A stretch of 64,000 nt of DNA from positions 3,874,001 to 3,938,000 of the forward strand of contig NZ_CP047491.1 in the NCBI RefSeq assembly GCF_009931115.1, in the 5' to 3' direction. This stretch comes from Microbulbifer hydrolyticus (GTDB lineage Bacteria > Pseudomonadota > Gammaproteobacteria > Pseudomonadales > Cellvibrionaceae). Under the pieces are notes generated by a model, which was not told the DNA's origin, did no database searches, and saw only the letters and a program-made list of their open reading frames with translations. Made by a program: the position numbers and the translations under genes. Positions within the stretch are counted from its first letter, which is position 1, and each line of letters opens with the position of its first letter. Of this stretch, positions 34,092 through 42,679 are shown one piece after another.

Positions 34092-35549
34092 TTACACCCC
34101 GTAACAGCAGTATTTGGTCTCATAAAATTCTGCCATTCCCTCGACACCGCCCTCGCGACCGATGCCGGATTCCTTGCATCCACCAAATGGTGCCACTGTG
34201 GTAGAGAAAACGCCGGCATTGCAAGCCACCATCCCATATTCCAGCGCCTCAACCACACGGTTCGCCCGGTGAATGTTTTCACTCATCACATACGCCGCCA
34301 ACCCGAACGGCGTATTATTGGCGCGCTGAATCACGTCATCTTCATCGCGGAACGTTTGTACCACTGCGAGCGGCCCAAAAATTTCCTCCCGCGCAATGCG
34401 CATCCCGTCGTGCACCTGCGTCAACAGCGTCGGCGCATAGAAGTTCTCCCCGTTCGGCAGAAAATCGCCGCCCAGTTCCAGGCGCGCACCATTGGCCACC
34501 GCCTCTTCCACCAGGCCATGCACGCGGTCCACCGCGCGCCGGAAAATCATCGGCCCGAGGGTCGTGCCCTGCTCAAGCCCGTGCCCCGGCTCCAGAGACT
34601 CCAGCTGCGTACGCAACTTCGTCACAAACGCATCGTGCACCGACTCGTGCACATAAATCCGGTTGGTCGAAACACAAGTCTGGCCCGCATTGCGCATTTT
34701 GGTGGCAACACAGGCAGTTACTGCCACATCGATATCCGCATCATCAAACACGATGAAGGGGGCATTGCCACCTAGCTCCATCGACATCTTTTTCACGGTG
34801 CTCGCACACTGTGCCATCAGCAACTTGCCCACGGGCGTCGACCCGGTGAAGGTGAACTTCGCCACCCGCGGGTCCCGGGTCAGCACCTCACCTAGTGCCG
34901 GCGAGTCGCTGCCCACCACCACATTCAGGGTCCCGGCCGGCAGCCCGGCCTGTTCCGCCAGCGCGCACAGTGCGAGCGCCGACAGTGGCGTCTCCGCCGC
35001 CGGCTTGATCACCACCGTACAGCCGGCAGCCAGCGCCGGTGCGGCCTTGCGGGTGATCATGGCATTGGGGAAATTCCACGGCGTAATGCACGTGACCACC
35101 CCCACCGGCTGACGAATGGTGTGCAGGCGCATGGCCGGATTATGGGTGGGGATGGTCTGTCCATAGGCGCGCCGGCACTCCTCGGCAAACCATTCGATGT
35201 AGGAAGCGCCGTAGTCGATCTCCCCCAGCGCCTCCGCCAGCGGCTTGCCCTGCTCCAGGGTCAGCAGGCGGGCCAGATCTTCACGGTTATCCACAATCAA
35301 CTGGTACCAGCGCTTCAGTACCGCGGCGCGTTCACCCGCCGTCTTGCGGCTCCACGCCGGGAACGCTGCATGGGCCGCGGCCACTGCCTGCTCGGCATCC
35401 GCCGCGCTGCCATCGGCAATTTCTGCCAGCGTGACGCCACTGGCCGGGTCAGTAACCGCCAACTTACCGGCACCATCCCGCCACTCACCGGCGATAAAGT
35501 TCTGGGTCTTCAATAAGTTGGTGTTTTGCACACAAGTGTTCAGTTCCAT
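34092..35549 (-). CDS. gabD: NAD(P)-dependent succinate-semialdehyde dehydrogenase
   Basis: Aldehyde dehydrogenase superfamily enzyme of 485 residues, the length of E. coli GabD (482). The catalytic Cys292 lies in NAGQTCVSTNR and the general base Glu258 in MELGGNAPFIV; PWNFPNAMITRK binds the cofactor, and GREGGVEGMAEFYETKY closes the protein. It oxidises succinate semialdehyde to succinate, which enters the TCA cycle. It is transcribed with the aminotransferase and is divergent from a LysR regulator 151 bp away. This arrangement suggests an inducible amine or GABA breakdown unit. Confidence 0.92.
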   Translation of the reverse strand: MELNTCVQNTNLLKTQNFIAGEWRDGAGKLAVTDPASGVTLAEIADGSAADAEQAVAAAHAAFPAWSRKTAGERAAVLKRWYQLIVDNREDLARLLTLEQGKPLAEALGEIDYGASYIEWFAEECRRAYGQTIPTHNPAMRLHTIRQPVGVVTCITPWNFPNAMITRKAAPALAAGCTVVIKPAAETPLSALALCALAEQAGLPAGTLNVVVGSDSPALGEVLTRDPRVAKFTFTGSTPVGKLLMAQCASTVKKMSMELGGNAPFIVFDDADIDVAVTACVATKMRNAGQTCVSTNRIYVHESVHDAFVTKLRTQLESLEPGHGLEQGTTLGPMIFRRAVDRVHGLVEEAVANGARLELGGDFLPNGENFYAPTLLTQVHDGMRIAREEIFGPLAVVQTFRDEDDVIQRANNTPFGLAAYVMSENIHRANRVVEALEYGMVACNAGVFSTTVAPFGGCKESGIGREGGVEGMAEFYETKYCCYGV

Positions 35550-35700
35550 CGAATATCCCTACAGATCAAGCAAAATCGGTCGATAGTTGGATTCTGGACC
35601 GGTAGTCTGCTGCCGAATAGTAGATTTTCTGAAACTAAAATTTACGTTTTCCAAACTTTAAATTAGGCTGGTGCCAGACCTCCAAACCCGGTGACTGATC

Positions 35701-36648
35701 GTGGCCCCTACAAAACAACCCGGCCCCAGGCAGGCCTCCAAACAGAGCTTCTCTGGCCGGCTCAGCGATATGGACCTGCGGCTACTGCGAGTCTTCCGCG
35801 AAGTGGTGCAGGCGGGCGGACTGGCCGCGGCGGAAGTGGCGCTGAATATCAGCCGTTCCACGATCAGTGTGCACCTGTCTGACCTGGAAACCCGCCTCGG
35901 TATGCGCCTGTGCATTCGCTCCCGTGGCCGCGCGGACTTCAAGCTTACTCCCGAGGGCGAGGCGCTCTACCAGGCCATTGAAGAGCTCGACGGCCATCTG
36001 GCCAGCTTCAGAAGCCAGGTCAACGCCATTCAGTCACAGCTCACGGGAAAGCTGCGCATCGTTTTGCCGGACGACATGCTCGCGATGCCACAGCTGGACA
36101 TGCCCACAACCATTGCGCAATTGCGCGACCGTGCACCAAAACTACAGCTGGATATCAAACTCGCGGCGCCCCATGAACTGGAACTGGAAATCCTTGGCGG
36201 CCGCGCCGATGTGGGCATCAATCCCCTGCATTCCCGCCGCCCCGGACTGAGCTACCATCCGCTGTTCAGTCACCAGTCGCTGCTCTACGCCTCAGCCAAC
36301 CACCTATGTGGCGGTCAGGCTGATGCCGACGAAGAGTTGATCACACAGCAGGAGCTCGCCGCCCCCGATCACGCGGTACTCTCCGGCGCTGCCCACCTGT
36401 ACCGGCTGTTCCCACACAAGAGTATCGCCAACCATATGGCCGCACGGCTGGCGATGATCCTGTCGGGGAGGTTCATCGGCTTCCTGCCGGCATACCTGGC
36501 GGAGGCGTATGTTGAGCGAGGGCAGCTGGTGGCACTCCACCCAGAACGTTTCCGCTATCAGATCCAGAACGCACTGACCTTCAGGAGCAGCGCCGCCGAA
36601 CAGCCGGCGGTCCGGCTGTTTCTGGAGGTATTGGCGGTGAGTGGTTAG
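35701..36648 (+). CDS. LysR family transcription regulator
   Basis: Regulator of 292-315 residues. The frame opens with GTG at 35701; ATG 35770 (MDLRLLRVFREVV) is the start seen in most LysR proteins and could be the true one. The helix-turn-helix is clear (GGLAAAEVALNISRSTISVHLSDLE), followed by a wing and the periplasmic-binding-like effector domain (GKLRIVLPDD onward, with ADVGINPLHSRRPGL). It is divergent from gabD and the aminotransferase and is the likely regulator of that pair. The 151-bp space between is AT-rich, but no single LysR box stands out. Confidence 0.9.
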   Translation: MAPTKQPGPRQASKQSFSGRLSDMDLRLLRVFREVVQAGGLAAAEVALNISRSTISVHLSDLETRLGMRLCIRSRGRADFKLTPEGEALYQAIEELDGHLASFRSQVNAIQSQLTGKLRIVLPDDMLAMPQLDMPTTIAQLRDRAPKLQLDIKLAAPHELELEILGGRADVGINPLHSRRPGLSYHPLFSHQSLLYASANHLCGGQADADEELITQQELAAPDHAVLSGAAHLYRLFPHKSIANHMAARLAMILSGRFIGFLPAYLAEAYVERGQLVALHPERFRYQIQNALTFRSSAAEQPAVRLFLEVLAVSG

Positions 36649-36657
36649 AGTGGCGAA

Positions 36658-36882
36658 ATGACAACCTTCAGGTACAACGTATTCGGACGAGAGATCCTGG
36701 TCGAAAAAAGCAGCCGGGGCTGGTCCACATTTCAGCAAGGTGCAGAAGGCAAGCGCAGAAGTGCAGGCTTACACATTCCGGATAACATCACTGAAACAGA
36801 GCTCACCCAATATCTGGATGACCTGTGCCACGAGTGGGCTTCGGAAAAATACCCGAGCGTATTTCTTGTTCGTAAAAATTAA
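36658..36882 (+). CDS. Small conserved protein (DUF7661-like)
   Basis: 74-residue soluble protein starting 10 bases after the LysR stop, so probably on the same transcript. The pattern FRYNVFGREILVE at the start and ITETELTQYLDDLCHEWAS near the end is seen in a family of very small uncharacterised proteins, probably DUF7661 (recalled, not checked). Two beta strands and a C-terminal helix are likely. No function known. Confidence 0.6.
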   Translation: MTTFRYNVFGREILVEKSSRGWSTFQQGAEGKRRSAGLHIPDNITETELTQYLDDLCHEWASEKYPSVFLVRKN

Positions 36883-36901
36883 CTCGCGCCAGCGGTAACT
36901 T

Positions 36902-37147
36902 ATGCAAGATATCGAGCTATCAAGAGATCAAATAGAGCGTACCGTCGAGAAAATAAAGTCGTACTTCGAGGAAGAACTACAGCAGGACATCGGCGGCTTT
37001 GAGGCAGAATTTTTACTCGATTTCTTTGCCCGGGAGATCGGCCCCACCTTCTACAACCGTGGCCTGCTCGATGCACAGCAGGTTTTTACCCAAAAAGCGG
37101 AAGAACTGAGTTACACCATCCAGGAACTGGAACAACCAGAGCTCTGA
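36902..37147 (+). CDS. DUF2164 family protein
   Basis: 81-residue acidic protein, 19 bp after the preceding small gene and on the same strand. The pattern LSRDQIERTVEKIKSYF near residue 6 and AEFLLDFFAREIGPTFYNRG near residue 35 matches DUF2164, small mostly helical proteins of unknown function common in proteobacteria and firmicutes. The charge pattern suggests a cytoplasmic protein. Confidence 0.8.
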   Translation: MQDIELSRDQIERTVEKIKSYFEEELQQDIGGFEAEFLLDFFAREIGPTFYNRGLLDAQQVFTQKAEELSYTIQELEQPEL

Positions 37148-37294
37148 GGCCCGCGCGGGCAATCAGACAAAGCCAACATTTATGAATACAGGCCGAGCAC
37201 ACCGACCTGTGAGCGACGAGCCTGAGCCTATCAGGCCCGTCAAATTAACAGGAGCAGTGATACGCTCCTGAGTGCGAATAACACCTGCGCCAGC

Positions 37295-38527
37295 CTATTC
37301 CGCTCCCGGATGCGCGGCCGAAGCCGAGCTGCGCGGCAAAATAAATATACCGTCCCAGTATTGCCTCCAGTCCGTCGGGCCAATGCCATTGGCATATTGA
37401 TGACCGTAAAATCTCGCGTTTTTATCCGCATCCTGCACCGCGCTATGTAACGCCGGGCCATCGAGAAATATAGCCTCGCTGCCGTTTGCGCTCCTGTTAT
37501 GCAGTATCTGCTGCTCTATCACGGCGCTCTGGCCCGCGGAGATATCCTTCACCTGCATATCGACAAAGTCGCGGTATTGCCCTTCACTGGCAGCAATATG
37601 GGCCAGGTACATGTCTTCCCCGTATTCACGTTGTAGCAGCGTACCGAGGTTGTCATAGCGTCGTGGCACCGTACCGCCGTAGTTGAGGTGGATAAAGTGA
37701 CCCCAAACGATAATTTTTTTGCCGCTGAGCCGGGTATCCATCAGCCACCGCAGGTTATCGGCCATCGCGATATCATGCTCGTCGTGGCGACGCGTGCCCC
37801 ACAGGTTCTGGGCAACGATCACCAGTCCGTGCAGCAGCCGCGCCACATAATCCGGGCGATCGTACCCGGAAGCCTCACTGTGCAGCCGACGCAACCCGCT
37901 GATCAGCCGGTAACTGGCCTCAATATATCGAGCCTGCTGCTCGCCCGTAAAGTCACCGAGCGCTCGCTCAAGCGCCGCCTGTGTGATCGCCAGATATTCC
38001 ACCCAGTTGACCGTCGCGCTTTCCGCAGGAAGATACCGCGCACTCTGTTTTTTTATAAACGCAGCTACCTCGGCAAGGGAATACTCCCCGCTCAATCGTC
38101 CGTCAAAGCCGGCAAGCTCCAGCGGTCGCGCCCCGTTCCGCTGCGCGTCGATATAGTCAAACAGGGACATTACCGACGTGCTATGGGCATACATGTAGAA
38201 CACATTGCCCGGCGCCTGCTCCCTGATCGGCCGGTCCGGCTGCTGCCAGATACGCGCCATGTCAAACAGCCCGCTCTCGATCACCAGCGCATCGAAGCCT
38301 TTTTCCTGGTGCAGGTACTGCACCAGCCGTGCCTTCAGCGCAAAGTTTTCACGCTCGCCGTGGGTCAACTCATCCAGCAATACGATGCGGCGGTCACCCA
38401 CGGCCTCCCCAAATGCCTGTAAATCGGAAAAATCTTGGGACGCCGTATTCCGATCCTGAGCGATTGCTGTAGCAGTAAACATCAGCAGCATACCGAGTAC
38501 TGCCAGTAAATCTTTCACGACTGTCAT
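37295..38527 (-). CDS. Exported erythromycin-esterase-like protein
   Basis: The product is 410 residues from ATG 38527 (a GTG one codon earlier touches the upstream stop). Signal peptide KDLLAVLGMLLMFTATAIAQ. The body follows the erythromycin esterase (PF05139) pattern: LLDELTHGERENF with the Glu and His of the active site, VIESGLFDMARIW with the second Glu, and WGHFIHLNYGG with the paired His. Cytoplasmic Ere enzymes open macrolide rings, but most members of this superfamily have no proven substrate, and an exported version is unlikely to serve resistance in the classical way. It directly follows a cytochrome b561 gene, with no space between them. Confidence 0.82.
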   Translation of the reverse strand: MTVVKDLLAVLGMLLMFTATAIAQDRNTASQDFSDLQAFGEAVGDRRIVLLDELTHGERENFALKARLVQYLHQEKGFDALVIESGLFDMARIWQQPDRPIREQAPGNVFYMYAHSTSVMSLFDYIDAQRNGARPLELAGFDGRLSGEYSLAEVAAFIKKQSARYLPAESATVNWVEYLAITQAALERALGDFTGEQQARYIEASYRLISGLRRLHSEASGYDRPDYVARLLHGLVIVAQNLWGTRRHDEHDIAMADNLRWLMDTRLSGKKIIVWGHFIHLNYGGTVPRRYDNLGTLLQREYGEDMYLAHIAASEGQYRDFVDMQVKDISAGQSAVIEQQILHNRSANGSEAIFLDGPALHSAVQDADKNARFYGHQYANGIGPTDWRQYWDGIFILPRSSASAAHPGAE

Positions 38528-38530
38528 CAC

Positions 38531-39061
38531 TTACCCCCTCGCTGAAAGCATGTGCAACAGCGTGTTATCACGATCGATAAAGTGATGCTTGAGCGCTGCA
38601 ACAATATGCAAACTGACCAGCGCCATCAGCGCGTAGCCCGCGTTAACGTGCACCTGCTGCCCTAGCGCTGACAATGGGGCCGAGTATGCGATGTACTGCT
38701 GTTGTGCATCCGTGTTGGCAGGCACCAGCTCGAGACCAAAGAAGGCGATGCCATAACCGCCGAAACCACTGTAGGCGACGCCGGAGACCAACATCGCCAG
38801 CAACACCGCCAGCAGCAACCAGTGGTAGGCAGACACCCAGCGCGGCGTGTTCGCCACGGCTGACCGCCACGGGATCCGTATTCGCAAAAGGACGCGGACC
38901 ATCAGCAGTGGCACCACCAGCACCGCCAGTGATTTGTGGATGTGGTACAACGGGAACTGCTGGTAAGTCGTCATGTAGTAGCCCAGTGATACGAGGGTGA
39001 TCACCAGGACCGCCATGACCCAGTGCAGCAGGCGATGTGTGTTTTGCAGGTTTCTATCCAT
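38531..39061 (-). CDS. Cytochrome b561 family membrane protein
   Basis: Four-helix diheme inner-membrane protein of 176 residues. Heme ligand histidines are placed as expected: His in NTHRLLHW (helix 1), YHIHKSLAV (helix 2), YHWLLLAV (helix 3) and LHIVAALKHHF (helix 4). Members such as YodB/YceJ move electrons between quinol and periplasmic acceptors. Its stop codon abuts the start of the erythromycin-esterase-like gene, so translational coupling is likely. Confidence 0.88.
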   Translation of the reverse strand: MDRNLQNTHRLLHWVMAVLVITLVSLGYYMTTYQQFPLYHIHKSLAVLVVPLLMVRVLLRIRIPWRSAVANTPRWVSAYHWLLLAVLLAMLVSGVAYSGFGGYGIAFFGLELVPANTDAQQQYIAYSAPLSALGQQVHVNAGYALMALVSLHIVAALKHHFIDRDNTLLHMLSARG

Positions 39062-39147
39062 TTATGCCTCTACCATTCGCTTGGAATTTGGGCTCAGGAT
39101 ATTCACCAAGTGATTGATTTTAAGGGAATTGTGACGAATCGACTGAA

Positions 39148-39960
39148 TCAGGGATGAATCGACCGGGCGGATAGCCGCGCTTTGACGGCGCCTTTGTAAC
39201 CCTTGCTCACGGTCACTTTTTCCTGCCCCACAAGCAGCAGGTAGGCGGCGCCGTTTTCCGCATTACACAAATGCTCTACCCGATCGAGGTTTACGATAAA
39301 GCTGCGGTGCACACGCATAAACCGAGTGTCCGGGAGCGACTCGGCAAGCTGTTTGATGGTGCTGCGCTTCATGTAGTATTTGCCGTCGGCGTGAATCTCC
39401 ACATAGTTGCCGGCCGCTCTCACATAATGGATATGCGCCAATGGCAAGGGCCTTGTCAGACCCCGATGCTCCACCTCGAGCACATCACTTGCGGCATCAC
39501 TGGCGGCATCACCGGCGGGAGATACAGGGCGGGTTTCCCGCACGGGCCGCATAGAGATCCACAGGCCCACACAGACCAGCGCCGCGGCGAGCAAATATTT
39601 GGGGGCCATGCCGACAAGGGAGGCCCCCCAGTTGTGGCCAAAGAAATCGTAATCGATCAGAACCCGGGTCACGCTGCTGAACAAGTACACCACGACAAAC
39701 GCCACAACAGCCTGCGCAGCGGAGATTGATCGCTGACATTGAACCTTCATCGCCATCCCTACCGCACTGAGCGACAGCAAGACACCCCACTCCTTTACCC
39801 AGAAGATCTGTGAATCGATAAAGTCATAGCGCGCGCCGCCGATGTAGTGGCGCCAGAAATAACAGTAGAGGTTGTACAAAAGGAAGAAGGCAACCCAGAT
39901 AACGCCCATCCGTGTGTACGGGGAGAGCCAGCCTTTCCAGATTTGGGATAACGCAGTCAT
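39148..39960 (-). CDS. Membrane-bound LytTR transcription regulator
   Basis: The product is 270 residues from ATG 39960 (the frame is open further upstream, but membrane and family features start here). The N-terminal half has about four hydrophobic helices (MGVIWVAFFLLYNLYCYFW, VAFVVVYLFSSVTRVLI, YLLAAALVCVGLWISM). The C-terminal 100 residues form a LytTR DNA-binding domain (PLAHIHYVRAAGNYVEIH, STIKQLAESLPDTRFMRVHR, SFIVNLDRVEHL). No response-regulator receiver domain is present, so the membrane part may sense the signal directly. Targets are unknown; the neighbouring b561/Ere pair is on the same strand downstream. Confidence 0.87.
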   Translation of the reverse strand: MTALSQIWKGWLSPYTRMGVIWVAFFLLYNLYCYFWRHYIGGARYDFIDSQIFWVKEWGVLLSLSAVGMAMKVQCQRSISAAQAVVAFVVVYLFSSVTRVLIDYDFFGHNWGASLVGMAPKYLLAAALVCVGLWISMRPVRETRPVSPAGDAASDAASDVLEVEHRGLTRPLPLAHIHYVRAAGNYVEIHADGKYYMKRSTIKQLAESLPDTRFMRVHRSFIVNLDRVEHLCNAENGAAYLLLVGQEKVTVSKGYKGAVKARLSARSIHP

Positions 39961-40127
39961 GATCAAATAGGTAGGTCCTTTACTTGGCACGTACGTTAAC
40001 AAAGGCAACGGACTTTTCAAATCACCGGTAGTGGCAGCGCTTTCCAATCGGCCCGACGCGCCTACCCACAAGCGCCACTATTCATACGCTAAGCTTTCCG
40101 AATCCTCCTGCCTCCCAGGGCAAACTT

Positions 40128-40256
40128 ATGATCAAAGACGCACAAGGCAACGCCCTTACCGGCGCCACAGCCACTGCTGCCGACCTGTATGGCAAGAGTC
40201 TGCGGGCTTTCAACCTGTACTGCGCACTGCCTCGACGAACCCCACTGGAGAATTGA
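40128..40256 (+). pseudogene. Truncated N-terminal remnant of a TPR-type gene
   Basis: An in-frame 42-codon piece with a CAGGG site before ATG 40128. The encoded pattern NALTGATATAADLYGKSLRA followed by FNLY resembles the N-terminus of a class of tetratricopeptide proteins of several hundred residues; the frame then ends at TGA 40254, twelve bases before the YaeR gene. The rest of such a protein is absent. It may be a deletion scar or a small gene; similarity is from memory only. Confidence 0.4.
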
Positions 40257-40268
40257 GCAGGTACTGCC

Positions 40269-40652
40269 ATGCTGAAATCCATTCATCACGCCGCCATAAT
40301 CTGTTCCGACTACGGTCAGTCAAAGCGCTTCTATACCGCAATACTCGGCCTCAAGATCGTTGCAGAAAATTATCGCGAGAAACGGGACTCGTGGAAGCTC
40401 GATCTGGCTTTACCCGATGGCAGCCAGATAGAGCTCTTTTCCTTCCCCGATGCGCCCGCACGCCCCAGTTACCCGGAAGCACAGGGCTTGCGGCACCTCG
40501 CATTTGCGGTGGAATCGGTGCTGACCTGCAAGAATTTTCTGGAAGCACAGGGTGTGAAAGTTGAACCAGTGCGAGTGGACGAATACACCGGCAGACGTTT
40601 TACCTTTTTCAGCGACCCGGACGGATTGCCGCTGGAACTCTACGAACTTTAA
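40269..40652 (+). CDS. gloA2: VOC superfamily protein, YaeR/GloA2 type
   Basis: Protein of 127 residues with two beta-alpha-beta-beta-beta units. The whole protein follows E. coli YaeR: IHHAAIICSDY at the start with metal His, YREKRDSWKLDLALPDG, IELFSFPDAPARPSYPEA, GLRHLAFAV with the second His, and RRFTFFSDPDGLPLELYEL with the metal Glu at the end. YaeR is an uncharacterised glyoxalase-like metalloenzyme; a detoxification role is only presumed. GGAG precedes the ATG. Confidence 0.88.
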   Translation: MLKSIHHAAIICSDYGQSKRFYTAILGLKIVAENYREKRDSWKLDLALPDGSQIELFSFPDAPARPSYPEAQGLRHLAFAVESVLTCKNFLEAQGVKVEPVRVDEYTGRRFTFFSDPDGLPLELYEL

Positions 40653-40678
40653 TTTGCCGCAGACTTTTCGGAATTGAT

Positions 40679-40702
40679 AAAAAAAGGGGAGCCAGGCTCC
40701 CC
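40679..40702 (-). terminator. Intrinsic terminator of the DUF1570-like gene
   Basis: A 7-bp or longer GC-rich stem (40684-40690 with 40696-40702) and, on the minus strand, a T-run (40684-40679). It lies between the convergent gloA2 and the peptidase gene and serves the latter. Confidence 0.8.
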
Positions 40703-40742
40703 TCAAATACTCCACCCACGGGGCAGATTAAACCGTCTCCTA

Positions 40743-42323
40743 TTAAGGAGTCGCCTTGGCGGCAGTCCCGGAAGACGACCGCTTATTGTCTTTCACCATC
40801 GCGTTGCCCTGGATTTTCGCCTTGTCGCCTGTAGAGGGCTTCAGCTCAGCCAGCATGTTTTTCATCTGGTTGTACTCGGCCTCGTTGGTCAGCTCCAGCA
40901 TCAGCGGCTGCGCCACCTCGGCAAAGTACTCCGCATCCTTCTGGTTATACAGTTCCTGGGCCATCCACTGGGCAATGTGCAGTTCGCGCGGCGCACGCAG
41001 GTAAGCCTGCTCCAGCATTTCCACGTACTGCTTTTTCGGGTAACCCAGCATCTCCATGGTGATGGCAAGGCCGTACCAGTTCATCGCCTCCTCGGAATGG
41101 TTGTTAACCAGCTGTACAAATTTATCGCGGGCCTTTTTCAGCATTTTCTTGCTGCGGTCACCACCGAAAGAACTGATCTCGCGGTTGAGCCACAACCAGG
41201 CCTGGGCCTTCTGGTACCAGAAGTTGTTGCGGTCCGACGGAGCGACGCGTGCCAACAAATGGACAGCGCTGTCAAAATCGCCCGCACGAGTAGCCGCATC
41301 CGCACGTACCGCAGTCAGTTCCGGGGTATACACATTGTTGCTCTCGGCGTATTTCACCAATGCCTTCAGTCCGTCGATGTTATAGCCAGACTTCACCATG
41401 AAGCGTGCCAGCTCAACAACAGTCTGCTGCCCGCTCATTACCTTTACCTTCGGACGAACCGATTTGAAATTGGCAGGAACCTCACCGCGGGCCATTGCAA
41501 AGCTACCGCTCTGGAACTGTTCGTTGTAGACCTTCTCGATTTCACCGATCGACATGCCAAGGTTTTTACTCAGCGCCTCTACCGGGTCAGCGCCGTTGTT
41601 GTAATCCTTGACGAACTGCTTGAATTCTTCGGTCTTGCCGCTCTTCATCACAATCCAGTGCGCGAGCATCCAGCCACTGGCATACACCCGGCCTTTCTCT
41701 TCATCCGGCGTGTTGTGCACGGTGGCGCGCAGCAGTTCCTGCAGGGGCACCGGCGCGGTGTACAGCAGGGTCATGGCGCGTTCACCGGGGATCGCACCGA
41801 TCCGGTACTCACGGCCCGGGCCAAAGCTCATGGTGGACATGAATTCAGCGAAACCCTCACTGTACCAGTACGGGTAATGCGTGGTGGTGCCGTTATAGCT
41901 CAGGAAGTGGGTGTACTCGTGAAACAGGAATTCCCGCGCTTCCAGCTGACGCTCGCCGGTGCGGCCATCCAGATTCACCAGGGCATAGCTGCCCTCGGAA
42001 GTAGTATCGAACAGACCATTGGTCAGCTCGGACAGGTCCTCGCCCACCAGCCCGGCGTAACTCTCACGGTCGGCCGCAGCATAGATGGTCAGCTTGGCAC
42101 CGTCATCATTCGCACCCAGCAGGTTCAGCGCCACTGCGCGATAACGCTCCAGGTCTTCCGCGAGCGAGCGCACCGCATTGGGGTCACCGTTGGTGACGAT
42201 GCGAAAGTTGGCGCTGTCAATCTGGTGCCAGGTATCAGCCGCCAGGTTATCTGCCAGGGTTTTACCGGCAAACAACAGCGCACTGGAAAATACGACTAAG
42301 GACGCTATGAATCGTGAAAACAT
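40743..42323 (-). CDS. Exported gluzincin metallopeptidase-like protein (DUF1570/MA-like)
   Basis: Protein of 526 residues with a signal peptide (FIASLVVFSSALLFAGKTLA). The zinc motif HEYTH is at residues 135-139 (FLFHEYTHFLSY), and a likely third ligand is Glu156 or Glu160 in YSEGFAEF, the gluzincin arrangement. The C-terminal half, from about 280, is helical and TPR-like (ATRAGDFDSAVHLLARV, HSEEAMNWYGLAITMEMLGY). It ends in a Lys/Ser/Ala-rich tail. Periplasmic peptide cleavage is presumed; substrate unknown. Confidence 0.82.
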   Translation of the reverse strand: MFSRFIASLVVFSSALLFAGKTLADNLAADTWHQIDSANFRIVTNGDPNAVRSLAEDLERYRAVALNLLGANDDGAKLTIYAAADRESYAGLVGEDLSELTNGLFDTTSEGSYALVNLDGRTGERQLEAREFLFHEYTHFLSYNGTTTHYPYWYSEGFAEFMSTMSFGPGREYRIGAIPGERAMTLLYTAPVPLQELLRATVHNTPDEEKGRVYASGWMLAHWIVMKSGKTEEFKQFVKDYNNGADPVEALSKNLGMSIGEIEKVYNEQFQSGSFAMARGEVPANFKSVRPKVKVMSGQQTVVELARFMVKSGYNIDGLKALVKYAESNNVYTPELTAVRADAATRAGDFDSAVHLLARVAPSDRNNFWYQKAQAWLWLNREISSFGGDRSKKMLKKARDKFVQLVNNHSEEAMNWYGLAITMEMLGYPKKQYVEMLEQAYLRAPRELHIAQWMAQELYNQKDAEYFAEVAQPLMLELTNEAEYNQMKNMLAELKPSTGDKAKIQGNAMVKDNKRSSSGTAAKATP

Positions 42324-42679
42324 ATTCTGGTCACCCGTTCTTTCGCTGGAATTACAACTGACTGTTTTTTAAGCAGTGTTGCGCGAGAAGCCACAATACC
42401 TGTTTTCACTGGTTAAAAAAAGAACAATCTGAAAGCAGAACCTGATATTCACAGAAAGTCTAAAGACCCGACAGTCATATGTAGTCAGAAAGTGACCGTT
42501 GAGTTTCACGTAAATCAACACGCCAATGACTGATAAATCCTTCACAGTCACTGAAAATCGCGGCGAAATCCCCGAATTTTCTCTCCCCACGCCCTCTAGA
42601 CTGCACGGGTTCGGCCAGCCAAAGCAGCGGGTCGACGCGATGACGCCATTAATAAAGACAATAAATGCTGAGAGAAAAC
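42324..42679. other. Divergent regulatory region, nothing named
   Basis: 356 bp between the DUF1570-like gene and the CocE-like gene, which point away from each other. The part from 42360 to 42560 is clearly more AT-rich than the flanking genes, as expected for promoters. No repeat, operator or RNA structure could be identified with confidence. Confidence 0.6.

Noticed and set aside
37247..37276. Short hairpin (CAGGAGC with GCTCCTG) between DUF2164 and the Ere-like gene
   Set aside because: No T-run on either strand and only seven base pairs, too weak to call a terminator.
40674..42299. 541-codon antisense frame opposite the peptidase gene
   Set aside because: Shadow frame; the minus-strand gene has a signal peptide and HEYTH motif.
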